DNA from: Mogibacterium sp.
GTDB taxonomy: Bacteria > Bacillota > Clostridia > Peptostreptococcales > Anaerovoracaceae
DNA: 64,000 nucleotides
Direction of reading: 5' to 3'
Assembly: GCA_017515425.1 (NCBI GenBank)
Contig: JAFWFU010000041.1
Coordinates: 58,227-122,226 of the forward strand
The notes under the pieces were generated by a model that was given only the letters and a program-made list of their open reading frames with translations, searched no databases and was not told the DNA's origin. The translations under genes were made by a program, and so were the position numbers. Positions 1-8,312 of this stretch are shown here, one piece after another. The stretch's first letter is position 1; each line of letters opens with the position of its first letter.

Positions 1-1
1 C

Positions 2-388
2 GCCTTCTCCTCATCTGATGATAGGGTGAAATTGGTGCCTATGGGCTCTGTTCCTCTGGACGATTTGCTGATGAAGTGCAGGCTCTTAGTCTCGGACTAT
101 TCGTCCGTATGCTGGGATCTCTACTATATGGGAAAGCCCGCAGTTTTCTATCAGTATGATGTGCCAGAATATATGGATACATGGGGCAGCTATATCGATC
201 TTGAGAAAGACACACCGGGCCCCAGAGCAGAGGAGCTCGGCGAACTGATTGAGCATATAAGAGGCAGCATAGAGCGCGGCTTCAAACTCGACGACTATTG
301 GGCTTCGAAAAGAGAGCAGCATTTCAGATATATAGACAGGGACAACTGCAAACGCATTTGTGAAGTAATAAAGGAAAGGGGTCTCTAA
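2..388 (+). CDS. CDP-glycerol glycerophosphotransferase, C-terminal part (truncated by window edge)
   Basis: The reading frame is open to the left edge of the window, so the first codons seen (from base 2) are internal and the true start lies outside. The fragment carries the SDYSSVCWDLYYMGKP block, which is the C-terminal nucleotide-binding signature (TDYSS type) of the TagB/TagF family that moves glycerol-phosphate (or ribitol-phosphate) from a CDP carrier onto a wall polymer. Its stop codon shares one base with the start of the next gene, so the two are almost certainly co-transcribed and translationally coupled. The substrate cannot be told from this fragment. A GTG at base 26 is in frame but is not a credible start because it would remove most of the enzyme. 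Confidence 0.85.
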   Translation, partial: AFSSSDDRVKLVPMGSVPLDDLLMKCRLLVSDYSSVCWDLYYMGKPAVFYQYDVPEYMDTWGSYIDLEKDTPGPRAEELGELIEHIRGSIERGFKLDDYWASKREQHFRYIDRDNCKRICEVIKERGL

Positions 389-1812
389 TGCTCTTTTCAT
401 CGAATATATTTCTTTTCTTTTTTCTGCCGGCGGTGCTGTTCATATACTATGTTTTCTTCGGGAAGAGCAGAGCATTTCAGAACGCTTTCCTCTTCTTTTC
501 GAGCCTGTTTTTCTATGCCTGGGGAGAGCCGAAATTCGTGCTCGTTATGGCAGGCTCGATAGTGATGAATTGGCTTATCGGCTATATGATAGGAAGGGAC
601 GAGAAGAGAGCGACCCGCGCCAAGACTGCGCTTGCCATAGGCGTTGCGGCAAACCTATTAGTCATATTCGTTTTCAAATATCTGATGTTTACCATGGGGA
701 ATATCAATCTCCTCTTCGGTATCGACCTCTCCATACCCGTCATAGAGCTGCCGATAGGAATATCCTTCTTCACATTCCAATCCATGTCATATCTGGTGGA
801 CGTGTATAGGAATGACGGAAGAATGCAGAGAAACCTCATAAATGTCGGACTCTATATAGCCTTCTTCCCGCAGCTGATTGCAGGACCTATCGTGAGATAT
901 AATTCCATTGACGAGCAGATAGGCACAAGGCAGGAGTCCGTGCAGCTTTTCTCCGAGGGAGTGGAGAGATTTATAATAGGATTGGCGAAGAAAGTCATCA
1001 TAGCCAATACCATGGCTACTGTCGCCGACTTCGCATTCGACAACCCCGAGGGGCTATCCGCCCTTTTGGCATGGCTCGGTGCGGCGGCATATACAATGCA
1101 GATATATTTCGATTTCAGCGGATATTCAGATATGGCGATAGGTCTGGGGCGAATGTTCGGATTTGAGCTCGAGGAGAACTTCAACTATCCATATATCTCC
1201 AAGTCAATCACGGAATTTTGGCGCAGATGGCATATGTCGCTAGGCACATGGTTCAGAGACTATCTCTATATCCCGTTGGGCGGCAACCGCACGAAGAGCA
1301 AGGCGAGGCATATATTTAATATCTTCGTCGTATGGCTTTGCACGGGAATTTGGCATGGAGCGAATTGGACCTTTATCGGCTGGGGGCTGATGTATTTCGT
1401 TCTGCTGATATTTGAAAAGAATACGGGCTATGATGTGGCGGACAAAGAGGGCAGACATCATCTGATAAAGCATATCTATACCATGCTCTTTGTCATCTTC
1501 GGGTGGGTGCTGTTCAGAGCGGAGAGCATTTCGGCGGCGGCTGAATATATGAAAGCCATGGCAGGCATGGGCTGCCCGCTCATAAACGACGGATTTCTTG
1601 AGTATTTCAGGCAGAGCGCAGTCTATCTGATAATGGCGATTATCGGCTCTACTCCTCTCGTCAGCCGAATACTGAAAAAACGTGACGCGAATACAGGGGC
1701 GGGAAAAGTTCTCACTGTGGTGACGGCACTATATTTAATCGGAATATTTATCGTATCGGTGTCCTTTATAGTGAAGGATACATATAATCCGTTCATATAT
1801 TTCAATTTCTAA
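388..1812 (+). CDS. MBOAT family membrane O-acyltransferase (AlgI/DltB-like)
   Basis: A polytopic membrane protein of 474 residues, the usual size for AlgI/PatB/DltB-type MBOAT enzymes. It has the strongly conserved WRRWHMSLGTWFRDYLYIPL block near residues 276-295 and the catalytic histidine in GIWHGANW (His323). These enzymes move an acyl group, often acetyl, across the membrane to an extracellular glycan. The start ATG overlaps the preceding TAA by one base and follows an AAGGAAAGGGG ribosome site. The following gene encodes a DHHW protein, the normal extracytoplasmic partner that finishes the transfer. The setting inside teichoic-acid genes suggests O-acetylation or acylation of the wall polymer. 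A role in D-alanylation is less likely because no dltA or dltC is seen here. Confidence 0.93.
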   Translation: MLFSSNIFLFFFLPAVLFIYYVFFGKSRAFQNAFLFFSSLFFYAWGEPKFVLVMAGSIVMNWLIGYMIGRDEKRATRAKTALAIGVAANLLVIFVFKYLMFTMGNINLLFGIDLSIPVIELPIGISFFTFQSMSYLVDVYRNDGRMQRNLINVGLYIAFFPQLIAGPIVRYNSIDEQIGTRQESVQLFSEGVERFIIGLAKKVIIANTMATVADFAFDNPEGLSALLAWLGAAAYTMQIYFDFSGYSDMAIGLGRMFGFELEENFNYPYISKSITEFWRRWHMSLGTWFRDYLYIPLGGNRTKSKARHIFNIFVVWLCTGIWHGANWTFIGWGLMYFVLLIFEKNTGYDVADKEGRHHLIKHIYTMLFVIFGWVLFRAESISAAAEYMKAMAGMGCPLINDGFLEYFRQSAVYLIMAIIGSTPLVSRILKKRDANTGAGKVLTVVTALYLIGIFIVSVSFIVKDTYNPFIYFNF

Positions 1813-1816
1813 TAAG

Positions 1817-1864
1817 GCGAAGAAGCATATCAGACGATTAGAAAATGCGAAGGAGCATATCAGA
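1817..1864 (+). repeat. Two direct copies of an 18-bp unit
   Basis: The unit GCGAAGAAGCATATCAGA at 1817-1834 recurs as GCGAAGGAGCATATCAGA at 1847-1864 (17 of 18 identical), 30 bases apart, in the short gap between the MBOAT and DHHW genes. The second copy contains an AAGGAG but it lies 18 bases from the next ATG, further than usual for a ribosome site. It is probably a local tandem duplication. Confidence 0.6.
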
Positions 1865-1873
1865 TATAGCAGT

Positions 1874-3052
1874 ATGAAAAAGATTTTTCAGATTATCACG
1901 GCTTGCATATTCATCTTCCTGATGACGGCGACGGGTGCGGCGACCCTCTATAATTCGCGTGCGGTCATTAAGGGATTTGCCAAGGAGAGGCCCAAGGACG
2001 GCTATCGCACAGCCGTAGAGGGAATGATACTAGATAATTTTGCCGAAAAGACGGAGTGGATAAATATAAACGGACTCTTCCACCGCCTCATGGGGACTAC
2101 GATAGTAAGGGATAATGACTATATAGTCTATAAGCTCTCAAACGGGCAGATAATATATGATTTGCCTAAGCGCGATATGACTAAACATGCAGCCCGCGTC
2201 AAGGCTCTTGATGAGGCAGTCCGCGATATGGGTATTGAATTTATGTATGTCCAGCTTCCTTTCAAGGCGAAGGACGACAGCTATATGCCGCTCGGCACGC
2301 ATGGCAACGGCAATGAGAATGCAGACCAAATGGTAAGCCTGCTGAGAGAGCAGGGCGTCAATACCCTAGATATACGAGAGCTCTTCGAGGAACAGGGCAG
2401 GGATTGGACGGAGCAGTTCTACAATACCGACCACCATTGGAGAGAAACCACGGCTTTTTGGGCTGCCGGAGAGATAATGAAGAAGATGAAAAACGATATG
2501 GGGGTTGACTATAGCGAAGAGTATTATGACGAGGATAGCTACGAGCTGATTCGCTACGACAATTATATGCTCGGTGCGGTCGGGCGCAGGACGGGCAAAT
2601 TCTACGCGGGGCTCGACGACTTCGTCCTCTTCAAACCCAAATACGACACGGATTTCGTATTCAAGGCGAGGGGGAATAAAAAGAAGGACAGTCTGGAGCG
2701 AAGCGGCAGTTTTTACGACACCATGTATATATGGGAGAATTTAGAGAAGAGGGCGGATTTCGACAGGAATACATATAGCACATATACGGGCAAGAATTTC
2801 TCGCGGATAGATATTACTAATAAGAAGGCGAACAATGGACTCCGCATTCTGATAGTAAGAGAGTCGTTCACCTGCGCTCTGCTGCCCTTTATAGCGGTGA
2901 ACGCCGAGCATGTTACGACGGTCGATTTGAGGCATTATAAGGACAAGAGCATTCCGGAGCTCTGCGAGGAAGTCAAGCCGGATATAGTATTAGTCAATTA
3001 TAATCCGAGCGCATTCGGCAAGGAGCAATTCAACTTCTTTAACGAAATATGA
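1874..3052 (+). CDS. DHHW family protein (AlgX/AlgJ-like SGNH-type acetylation partner)
   Basis: A 392-residue protein with one N-terminal hydrophobic segment (about residues 4-25), so it is either membrane-anchored or secreted. The motif YNTDHHWRETTAFWAA (Asp186-His187-His188-Trp189) is the hallmark of the DHHW family, related to the SGNH-like AlgJ/AlgX proteins that take an acetyl group from an MBOAT partner and place it on an exported polysaccharide. It directly follows the MBOAT gene, which supports that function. The later stretch LRILIVRESFTCALLPF fits the block that carries the family's catalytic serine. No clear Shine-Dalgarno site stands at normal spacing before this ATG. Confidence 0.87.
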   Translation: MKKIFQIITACIFIFLMTATGAATLYNSRAVIKGFAKERPKDGYRTAVEGMILDNFAEKTEWININGLFHRLMGTTIVRDNDYIVYKLSNGQIIYDLPKRDMTKHAARVKALDEAVRDMGIEFMYVQLPFKAKDDSYMPLGTHGNGNENADQMVSLLREQGVNTLDIRELFEEQGRDWTEQFYNTDHHWRETTAFWAAGEIMKKMKNDMGVDYSEEYYDEDSYELIRYDNYMLGAVGRRTGKFYAGLDDFVLFKPKYDTDFVFKARGNKKKDSLERSGSFYDTMYIWENLEKRADFDRNTYSTYTGKNFSRIDITNKKANNGLRILIVRESFTCALLPFIAVNAEHVTTVDLRHYKDKSIPELCEEVKPDIVLVNYNPSAFGKEQFNFFNEI

Positions 3053-3065
3053 TATACTTTTAGCC

Positions 3066-3875
3066 ATGATTAAGATAATAAAACTGATAATTGAAGAACA
3101 TAGGGAATTTCGCAGTCAGATAATGATGCTCGCGAAATCCGATCTTATCGCAACATATAGAGGAGCCGCACTCGGCTGGGCGTGGGCGTTCGTAAAGCCG
3201 ATCATTCATCTGGCAGTATTTTGGTTTGCCTTTACGGTAGGGCTTAGGCATGGTAAGCCTGTCAACGGGTTTCCATACCTGCTTTGGCTTATGGCGGGAT
3301 TTCTGCCTTGGTTCTATATGCGCGATATGATTACGGGCGGTGCAAGCTGCATTCGAAAATACAAGCATTTGGTGACGAAGATAAAATTCCCGATTTCCAT
3401 AATCCCTACATTTACCAGCATTTCCAATTTTGCGGTTCATATAGCGATAACGACCGTAACCATAATAGTATTCTGCCTATTTGGGAAATTCCCGGATATA
3501 TACTATCTGCAGATACCATTCTATATGCTGCTGATGTTCGTATTCTATGAGGCATGGAGTCTCTTTGCAGGAATGCTCTCGTCTGTGAGCGTGGACTTCC
3601 TGAACTTGGTTAAATCCTTTGTGCAGGCGCTCTTTTGGATGTCGGGAGTCATATACAATGTGGACAAGATTCACAATCCGACGGTGCGTGTGATACTCAA
3701 ATTCAACCCGATTACGGTAATTTCGGGCGGATACAGAAAGGCGTTCATCTATAAGGAATGGTTCTGGGAGGACAAGGTGGAGCTCTTGGGCTATACCACG
3801 ACATTTACGGTGGTATTCCTCTTGGCTCTTTGGGCTTATAGCAAACTGAGGAAAGAAATCCCCGACGTGCTGTAG
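3066..3875 (+). CDS. tagG: Polysaccharide/teichoic acid ABC exporter, permease subunit (TagG-like)
   Basis: A 269-residue ABC-2 type permease with about six membrane spans. The N-terminal pattern SDLIATYRGAALGWAWAFVKP matches the cytoplasmic entry region typical of TagG/Wzm/RfbA permeases. The next gene encodes the matching ATPase, and together they would flip and export a finished lipid-linked polymer. The gene begins 13 bases after the previous stop, with no Shine-Dalgarno site. A TATACT hexamer at 3053-3058 ends only 7 bases before the ATG, so a leaderless transcript is possible, although simple operon readthrough is the safer reading. The symbol is given by analogy with Bacillus; the exported polymer is not proven to be teichoic acid. 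Confidence 0.9.
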   Translation: MIKIIKLIIEEHREFRSQIMMLAKSDLIATYRGAALGWAWAFVKPIIHLAVFWFAFTVGLRHGKPVNGFPYLLWLMAGFLPWFYMRDMITGGASCIRKYKHLVTKIKFPISIIPTFTSISNFAVHIAITTVTIIVFCLFGKFPDIYYLQIPFYMLLMFVFYEAWSLFAGMLSSVSVDFLNLVKSFVQALFWMSGVIYNVDKIHNPTVRVILKFNPITVISGGYRKAFIYKEWFWEDKVELLGYTTTFTVVFLLALWAYSKLRKEIPDVL

Positions 3876-3972
3876 GACGGCAGTTTAATACGGCGGACAG
3901 ATCGCTGATGTGATGACATCGCAGGATAGCGCCGAAACAGCGGCGGACAAACTAAGAAAATCGAGAATGACC

Positions 3973-4716
3973 ATGGCAAAGAAAAAGAAAGAAGCACCTG
4001 TAGTAGTAAGATTTACGAATGTTTCAAAAGAATACAAGCTGTATAAGACAGACAGAGCGAGATTTAAGTCTTTGTTTTCCAAGAAAATTCCGTATAAGAC
4101 GAAAAAGGCGGTCAACAATCTCTCCTTTGAGCTACACCGGGGAGAGGGGCTCGCACTTATCGGAAGAAACGGAGCGGGCAAATCCACCATACTCAAGATG
4201 ATAACGGGCGTATCATTTCCCACGGAGGGAGAGATATTCGTGGACGGCACGATAAGCGCGCTGCTAGAGCTCAGCTCGGGATTTGACAGAGAGGCTTCCG
4301 GCATGGAAAATATCCGGCTCAAATGCAGCCTTATGGGAATGTCTGATGAGGAGATAGACAAGGTCATACCCGAGATAGTGGAATTCGCGGATTTGGGAGA
4401 GTATATAGACCAGCCGCTCCGCTCATATTCAAGTGGTATGAAGGCGAGACTCGGGTTTGCGATAAGCGTCAATTCCAATCCCGATATACTGATAGTAGAC
4501 GAGGCGCTCAGCGTCGGAGACAAGCAGTTCCGAAAGAAATGCACCAAGAAGGTGCAGGAGATAATGAACGACTCGAAGGTTACGCTCCTCTTCGTTACGC
4601 ATTCGCTCCAGACCGCACAGGATTTTTGCGACAGGGGCATAGTGCTCGAGAAGGGCACCAAGCTTTTCGAGGGCGACATCGAGGAAGCGATTGAATTCTA
4701 CGACTCGAGAATGTAG
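3973..4716 (+). CDS. tagH: Polysaccharide/teichoic acid ABC exporter, ATP-binding subunit (TagH-like)
   Basis: An ABC ATPase with Walker A GRNGAGKST, the signature SYSSGMKARLGF and Walker B ILIVDEALSVGD, in the arrangement seen in TagH/Wzt exporters. The opening VRFTNVSKEYKLYK is the usual start of TagH-type proteins, so I chose the ATG at 3973. In-frame GTG and ATG codons at 3910, 3913 and 3967 would add up to 21 hydrophilic residues, and none has a strong ribosome site. The product lacks the long C-terminal carbohydrate-binding or SH3 extension of some family members, so export is probably not gated by a terminal cap. It works with the permease encoded just upstream. Confidence 0.92.
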   Translation: MAKKKKEAPVVVRFTNVSKEYKLYKTDRARFKSLFSKKIPYKTKKAVNNLSFELHRGEGLALIGRNGAGKSTILKMITGVSFPTEGEIFVDGTISALLELSSGFDREASGMENIRLKCSLMGMSDEEIDKVIPEIVEFADLGEYIDQPLRSYSSGMKARLGFAISVNSNPDILIVDEALSVGDKQFRKKCTKKVQEIMNDSKVTLLFVTHSLQTAQDFCDRGIVLEKGTKLFEGDIEEAIEFYDSRM

Positions 4717-4781
4717 GCGAGAGTGAGGACAAGTTATATTCGTCGGATAAAGGTGAGGAAAGAAAGGAAGAGGTTGTGAAG

Positions 4782-6518
4782 ATGACAGGAAAGAAAAGAT
4801 TGTATAGGGCGGTCTTGATCGCCACCATGATTTGGAGCATGACAGCCGTATTTGCCGCTGCTACGGAAGTTTTTGCGGTGGAGATAGACCCCTGCACTGC
4901 GCTAGAGCTTCAGGATCAGCTCAGCAGACCCAAAACGGGCGTAGAGACAGTGAAGCTCGGAGCGGGAACATGGAATATAGACAGGCAGGTGAAGATACCG
5001 GCAGGAATTATCCTTGATTTGAACGGGCAGACTCTTAACGGCACGACAGGCTCCTTCGTTTTGGACGGAGACTCAGCGTCCATTCAAAACGGAACGCTTC
5101 AATTCGGCGGCGGCATTATAGTGGCGGCAGCCGACAGCAACGGGTTTATAAAGGGCGTTACCATTAACGGAGCAGGCATTCAGGTAAAGGCGAATGCGGC
5201 GATAGGAGAGATAAGCGGCAATACAATTCTAAATGCCACAGAGGGAATTCGAGTGCTTGACAAGGGTAAGACAGGCAATATCGAGAAGAATATCATCAAA
5301 GGAACCAGCAGCCATGCGATAGTGGCGAGAGACAGCGGACGCATAGGAGATATATCCGGCAATACTCTGACAGACTGCAAAGGACATGGTATCAGTCTTT
5401 ACAGAGGCACGCAGGTAGGAAAGATCACGCAAAACTACCTCGAGAATATAGGCGGCGCCAACGACTACGACACGGGAGACTATGCGATTACGATCAATGC
5501 CAGCGGTGAGGAAGAGACCTTTGCAGCGGAGATTACGCATAATACAATCATAAACGCACGCTATGCCAGCATAGTCGTTTATTCCGAGAAGAAGGGGAGC
5601 AATTCGGCGGCGTCAAGGCATAAAGGCTATATAATCGGAGATATCGCCTATAACACCATAACAGGCTCGGGAACTATTAAGAAGGACGTGGATTGGATTA
5701 AGGGCGATAAATTGGAATGTCAGGGTGCCATATATGTGGCTTCCTACGCTGATGTGCGCGGAGACATACATGACAATATGATTAAATCATCCTATGATGA
5801 TGGCATAGATATCAGAGGCGGAGGTACTGTTAATAATATTTACAACAATAAGATAAACAGCACCTCAAACGCCGGCATAGCGGTCAAGGACAAGTCTAAC
5901 GTAAAAGGCAATATCTACAATAATACCGTAGACTCGTCCAAGGTATATGGCATATTCGTCAATACAAATTCAGAAGTTGCAGGTTCTGTGCATAACAATG
6001 AGATCACGGATCCGGGACAGAATGGAGTATTCGTTACGAATAGCGCGACCATGAATGTGCTAAAGGAAAATACCATCACAGGAGCCGGTCTCTACGGCGT
6101 TATCGCGGGAGCCAAAGGGCGTATTAACGAGATCAGCGCAAATGTGATAAGCACTAAAAACGCAAAGAAGGGAATGGGCATATTATCAAATACCGGATGC
6201 TATATCAAAACCATCAATGCTAATAGGATTAGCGGCAAATACAATAGCGGAATCCGCATAAAGAGCCCGACGGGCAAGGTGAAGGTCACCAAGAATACCA
6301 TAAAATGCAGCAATCCTAAAAAGATATGGTCGACGGGCATATCGGTCGAAGGCTGCAAGAAAAAGACCATTACCATTACGGCCAACAAGATTAAAGGTAA
6401 TAAAAACGGCACAGGAATCAGAGTTTCTACCAGCGCAGCCAAGATAAAGAAGAATAAAATATCAAAATGCAAGAATGCAAAGAGCATTACAAAAGGCAAG
6501 TATAAGGTGGTTCAATAG
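4782..6518 (+). CDS. Secreted right-handed parallel beta-helix protein
   Basis: A signal peptide (about 28 residues ending near FAVE) is followed by about 500 residues of short repeats of the kind GNI..NTI..., built around Asn and Gly with a regular spacing of roughly 20-25. This is the pattern of pectate-lyase-like right-handed beta-helices (PbH1/NosD type). The last 100 residues are rich in Lys (for example KKKTITITANKIKGNK), giving a basic tail that could hold the protein to an anionic wall polymer. I start at ATG 4782 because AGGAAGAGG (4765-4773) sits 8 bases before it, while the in-frame GTG at 4776 is too close. The enzymatic role is unknown; it could be a polymer lyase, an epimerase or a purely structural protein. 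It lies within the glycopolymer operon. Confidence 0.8.
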   Translation: MTGKKRLYRAVLIATMIWSMTAVFAAATEVFAVEIDPCTALELQDQLSRPKTGVETVKLGAGTWNIDRQVKIPAGIILDLNGQTLNGTTGSFVLDGDSASIQNGTLQFGGGIIVAAADSNGFIKGVTINGAGIQVKANAAIGEISGNTILNATEGIRVLDKGKTGNIEKNIIKGTSSHAIVARDSGRIGDISGNTLTDCKGHGISLYRGTQVGKITQNYLENIGGANDYDTGDYAITINASGEEETFAAEITHNTIINARYASIVVYSEKKGSNSAASRHKGYIIGDIAYNTITGSGTIKKDVDWIKGDKLECQGAIYVASYADVRGDIHDNMIKSSYDDGIDIRGGGTVNNIYNNKINSTSNAGIAVKDKSNVKGNIYNNTVDSSKVYGIFVNTNSEVAGSVHNNEITDPGQNGVFVTNSATMNVLKENTITGAGLYGVIAGAKGRINEISANVISTKNAKKGMGILSNTGCYIKTINANRISGKYNSGIRIKSPTGKVKVTKNTIKCSNPKKIWSTGISVEGCKKKTITITANKIKGNKNGTGIRVSTSAAKIKKNKISKCKNAKSITKGKYKVVQ

Positions 6519-6523
6519 ATATA

Positions 6524-8143
6524 ATGGCGCATCAGCTCAAACTGCCGCGAGAGGAGTCGAAAAATAATAGGATATATAATCAAGCCACCAGACAGCCTAT
6601 CAAGGAGAAATCTTTTCTGCTCGAGGCAGGGCAGGGCAAGAATGTCAACGGCAATATATTTGCCCTGCTTGATTATATAAGACAAGATAGCAGATTTGAT
6701 GATTACGAAATCAGACTCGCGCTTTTGGGAGAAAAAAAAGAGGAGTGGGAGCTAAAGGCGCAGAAATACGGCATTGAAAATATAATAATAACGGAGTTTG
6801 GGAGCCCTGATTATCTCAGGGCTCTTGGAATTTCTAAATATCTTATAACCGACAATTCATTCCCTGCATATTTCTACAAGAAACCTGAACAGGTATATCT
6901 CAACACATGGCATGGCACGCCTATCAAGGCGCTCGGGCGAAGGGATATAGCCAATGCTATTTCGCTTGCAAATGTGCAGGCGAATATGGCAAAGGCGGAC
7001 TATCTGCTCTATCCAAATCGCTTCACCAAGGATATTATGATGAGCGACTATATGATTGAGAGGGTTTTCAAGCATAAGACGGTGATAATCGACTATCCGA
7101 GGAACGACGCGCTTTACAGAAAGAGATTTGCGGACGAGATAAGGGAGCGATACGGACTCGAAGGCAAACGGGCTATCGCATATATGCCAACATGGAGAGG
7201 CGCGGGCAGAGATATTGACGCAAAGGAGCAGGTGGAGAGGGAAGAGGCTGTGATAAGAGATATCGCAGGGGCTCTTTCCGAAGATGAAGTCCTTTTCGTC
7301 AATCTGCATTTCCTGATCGGCAATCAAATCGACTTCTCGAAGTTCACCAATGTATATGGTTTCCCTGCCGAATACGAGACATATGACTTTTTAGCAGTAT
7401 GTGATACCCTCATAACCGACTATTCCAGCGTCGCGATAGACTTTGCGGGCACGGGGAAGGTTATTATCCTATATATATATGACTACGAGCAGTATAGACA
7501 GGATAAAAAATTCTATATCGAGCCTTCCGAGCTGCCATTCCCCAAGGCTTATACCCTTGAGGAGTTAAGAGATAGGCTGGACGAGAAGGGCACGCCATAC
7601 GATTTGGGCGAGATGTTTAGGAGCAGGGCGCAGGGCTGCGCTGCGGAGAAGGTCATAGCTCTGATTTGTAGCGGGCATGAGGCAGGGCTAGAAATCGAGG
7701 ACTATGCAGAGCGCGGCGAATATGCCGATATAGCATATTTCGAGAATATAAACAGAGAGGAGAGTCGTGAGCTGATAGAAGAACTTATGGTAAAGAAGCA
7801 GTCGGCTGCTGCGACGGCGGCAGCGAGTGCTCAGGCGTTATCGAGCGCGGAGCCCTCGCTCATAATGTTTCAGAATGCGCTCCGCCCCGAGACGATAGAA
7901 TATCTCAAGGAGATAGGCGAGAAGGTCGACTATATCAGGATTTCCGGTCATCTTTATTGCAGCAATTTTGAGCTGAAACTGCTCAGGCTGTTCAGAAAAT
8001 TTGGGATATTCAGAAGGGCGGCAGATAAGATATACCGCCGGGAAGGCATGAGGCAGATAGGGCAGTTCGGATTTGCCGAGTTTAAAACCGTGCAATGCGG
8101 CAATAGGGACAGGCTGGAGATTATCTCGAGGCTGAAAGATTGA
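6524..8143 (+). CDS. CDP-glycerol glycerophosphotransferase family protein (TagB/TagF-like)
   Basis: This 539-residue cytoplasmic or membrane-associated enzyme has the family motifs in order: NTWHGTPIKALGRRD near residue 127, YMPTWRGAG near 219 and TDYSSVAIDFAGTGK near 299. These form the CDP-polyol binding and catalytic core. After about residue 390 comes a region without an obvious known domain, with an Ala/Ser-rich patch (about 425-440) and then a basic tail that may bind the membrane or the acceptor lipid. The start is five bases after the previous stop, with no Shine-Dalgarno site, so it probably depends on coupling. It would transfer polyol-phosphate units during wall-polymer synthesis. 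Whether it primes or polymerises cannot be told by eye. Confidence 0.9.
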   Translation: MAHQLKLPREESKNNRIYNQATRQPIKEKSFLLEAGQGKNVNGNIFALLDYIRQDSRFDDYEIRLALLGEKKEEWELKAQKYGIENIIITEFGSPDYLRALGISKYLITDNSFPAYFYKKPEQVYLNTWHGTPIKALGRRDIANAISLANVQANMAKADYLLYPNRFTKDIMMSDYMIERVFKHKTVIIDYPRNDALYRKRFADEIRERYGLEGKRAIAYMPTWRGAGRDIDAKEQVEREEAVIRDIAGALSEDEVLFVNLHFLIGNQIDFSKFTNVYGFPAEYETYDFLAVCDTLITDYSSVAIDFAGTGKVIILYIYDYEQYRQDKKFYIEPSELPFPKAYTLEELRDRLDEKGTPYDLGEMFRSRAQGCAAEKVIALICSGHEAGLEIEDYAERGEYADIAYFENINREESRELIEELMVKKQSAAATAAASAQALSSAEPSLIMFQNALRPETIEYLKEIGEKVDYIRISGHLYCSNFELKLLRLFRKFGIFRRAADKIYRREGMRQIGQFGFAEFKTVQCGNRDRLEIISRLKD

Positions 8144-8165
8144 AAAGCTGAAAAGCTGAAACCCA

Positions 8166-8203
8166 GGCAATAGCTAAAAATATTAAAGCTATATATTATT
8201 GCC
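8166..8203 (+). terminator. Possible interrupted hairpin at the end of the first glycopolymer operon
   Basis: GGCAAT-AGCT at 8166-8175 can pair with AGCT at 8187-8190 and ATTGCC at 8198-8203, giving a bulged stem-loop. It has no T run, so it is a weak candidate for transcript ending between the glycerophosphotransferase gene and the surface-protein gene. Confidence 0.3.
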
Positions 8204-8214
8204 GCGAGATAAAG

Positions 8215-8220
8215 TATAAT
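8215..8220 (+). promoter_or_regulatory. Candidate -10 box for the surface protein at 8313
   Basis: A perfect TATAAT at 8215-8220 in an AT-rich gap, about 93 bases before the start codon. No convincing -35 box is seen at 16-18 bases upstream, so this is a moderate candidate only. Confidence 0.4.
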
Positions 8221-8312
8221 CTACGCAGCAGATATATTATAAAAACAATGATAGGTTGTCACTTGGAAATTAAACGGAAGGTTACTGAAGGTTAGGAAAG
8301 GAAGGAGCCGTG

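Noticed and set aside
3885-4679. Reverse-strand open frame of 264 codons across tagH
   Set aside because: The forward frame has all ABC ATPase motifs; the reverse text is Ser/Leu-rich and matches no family.
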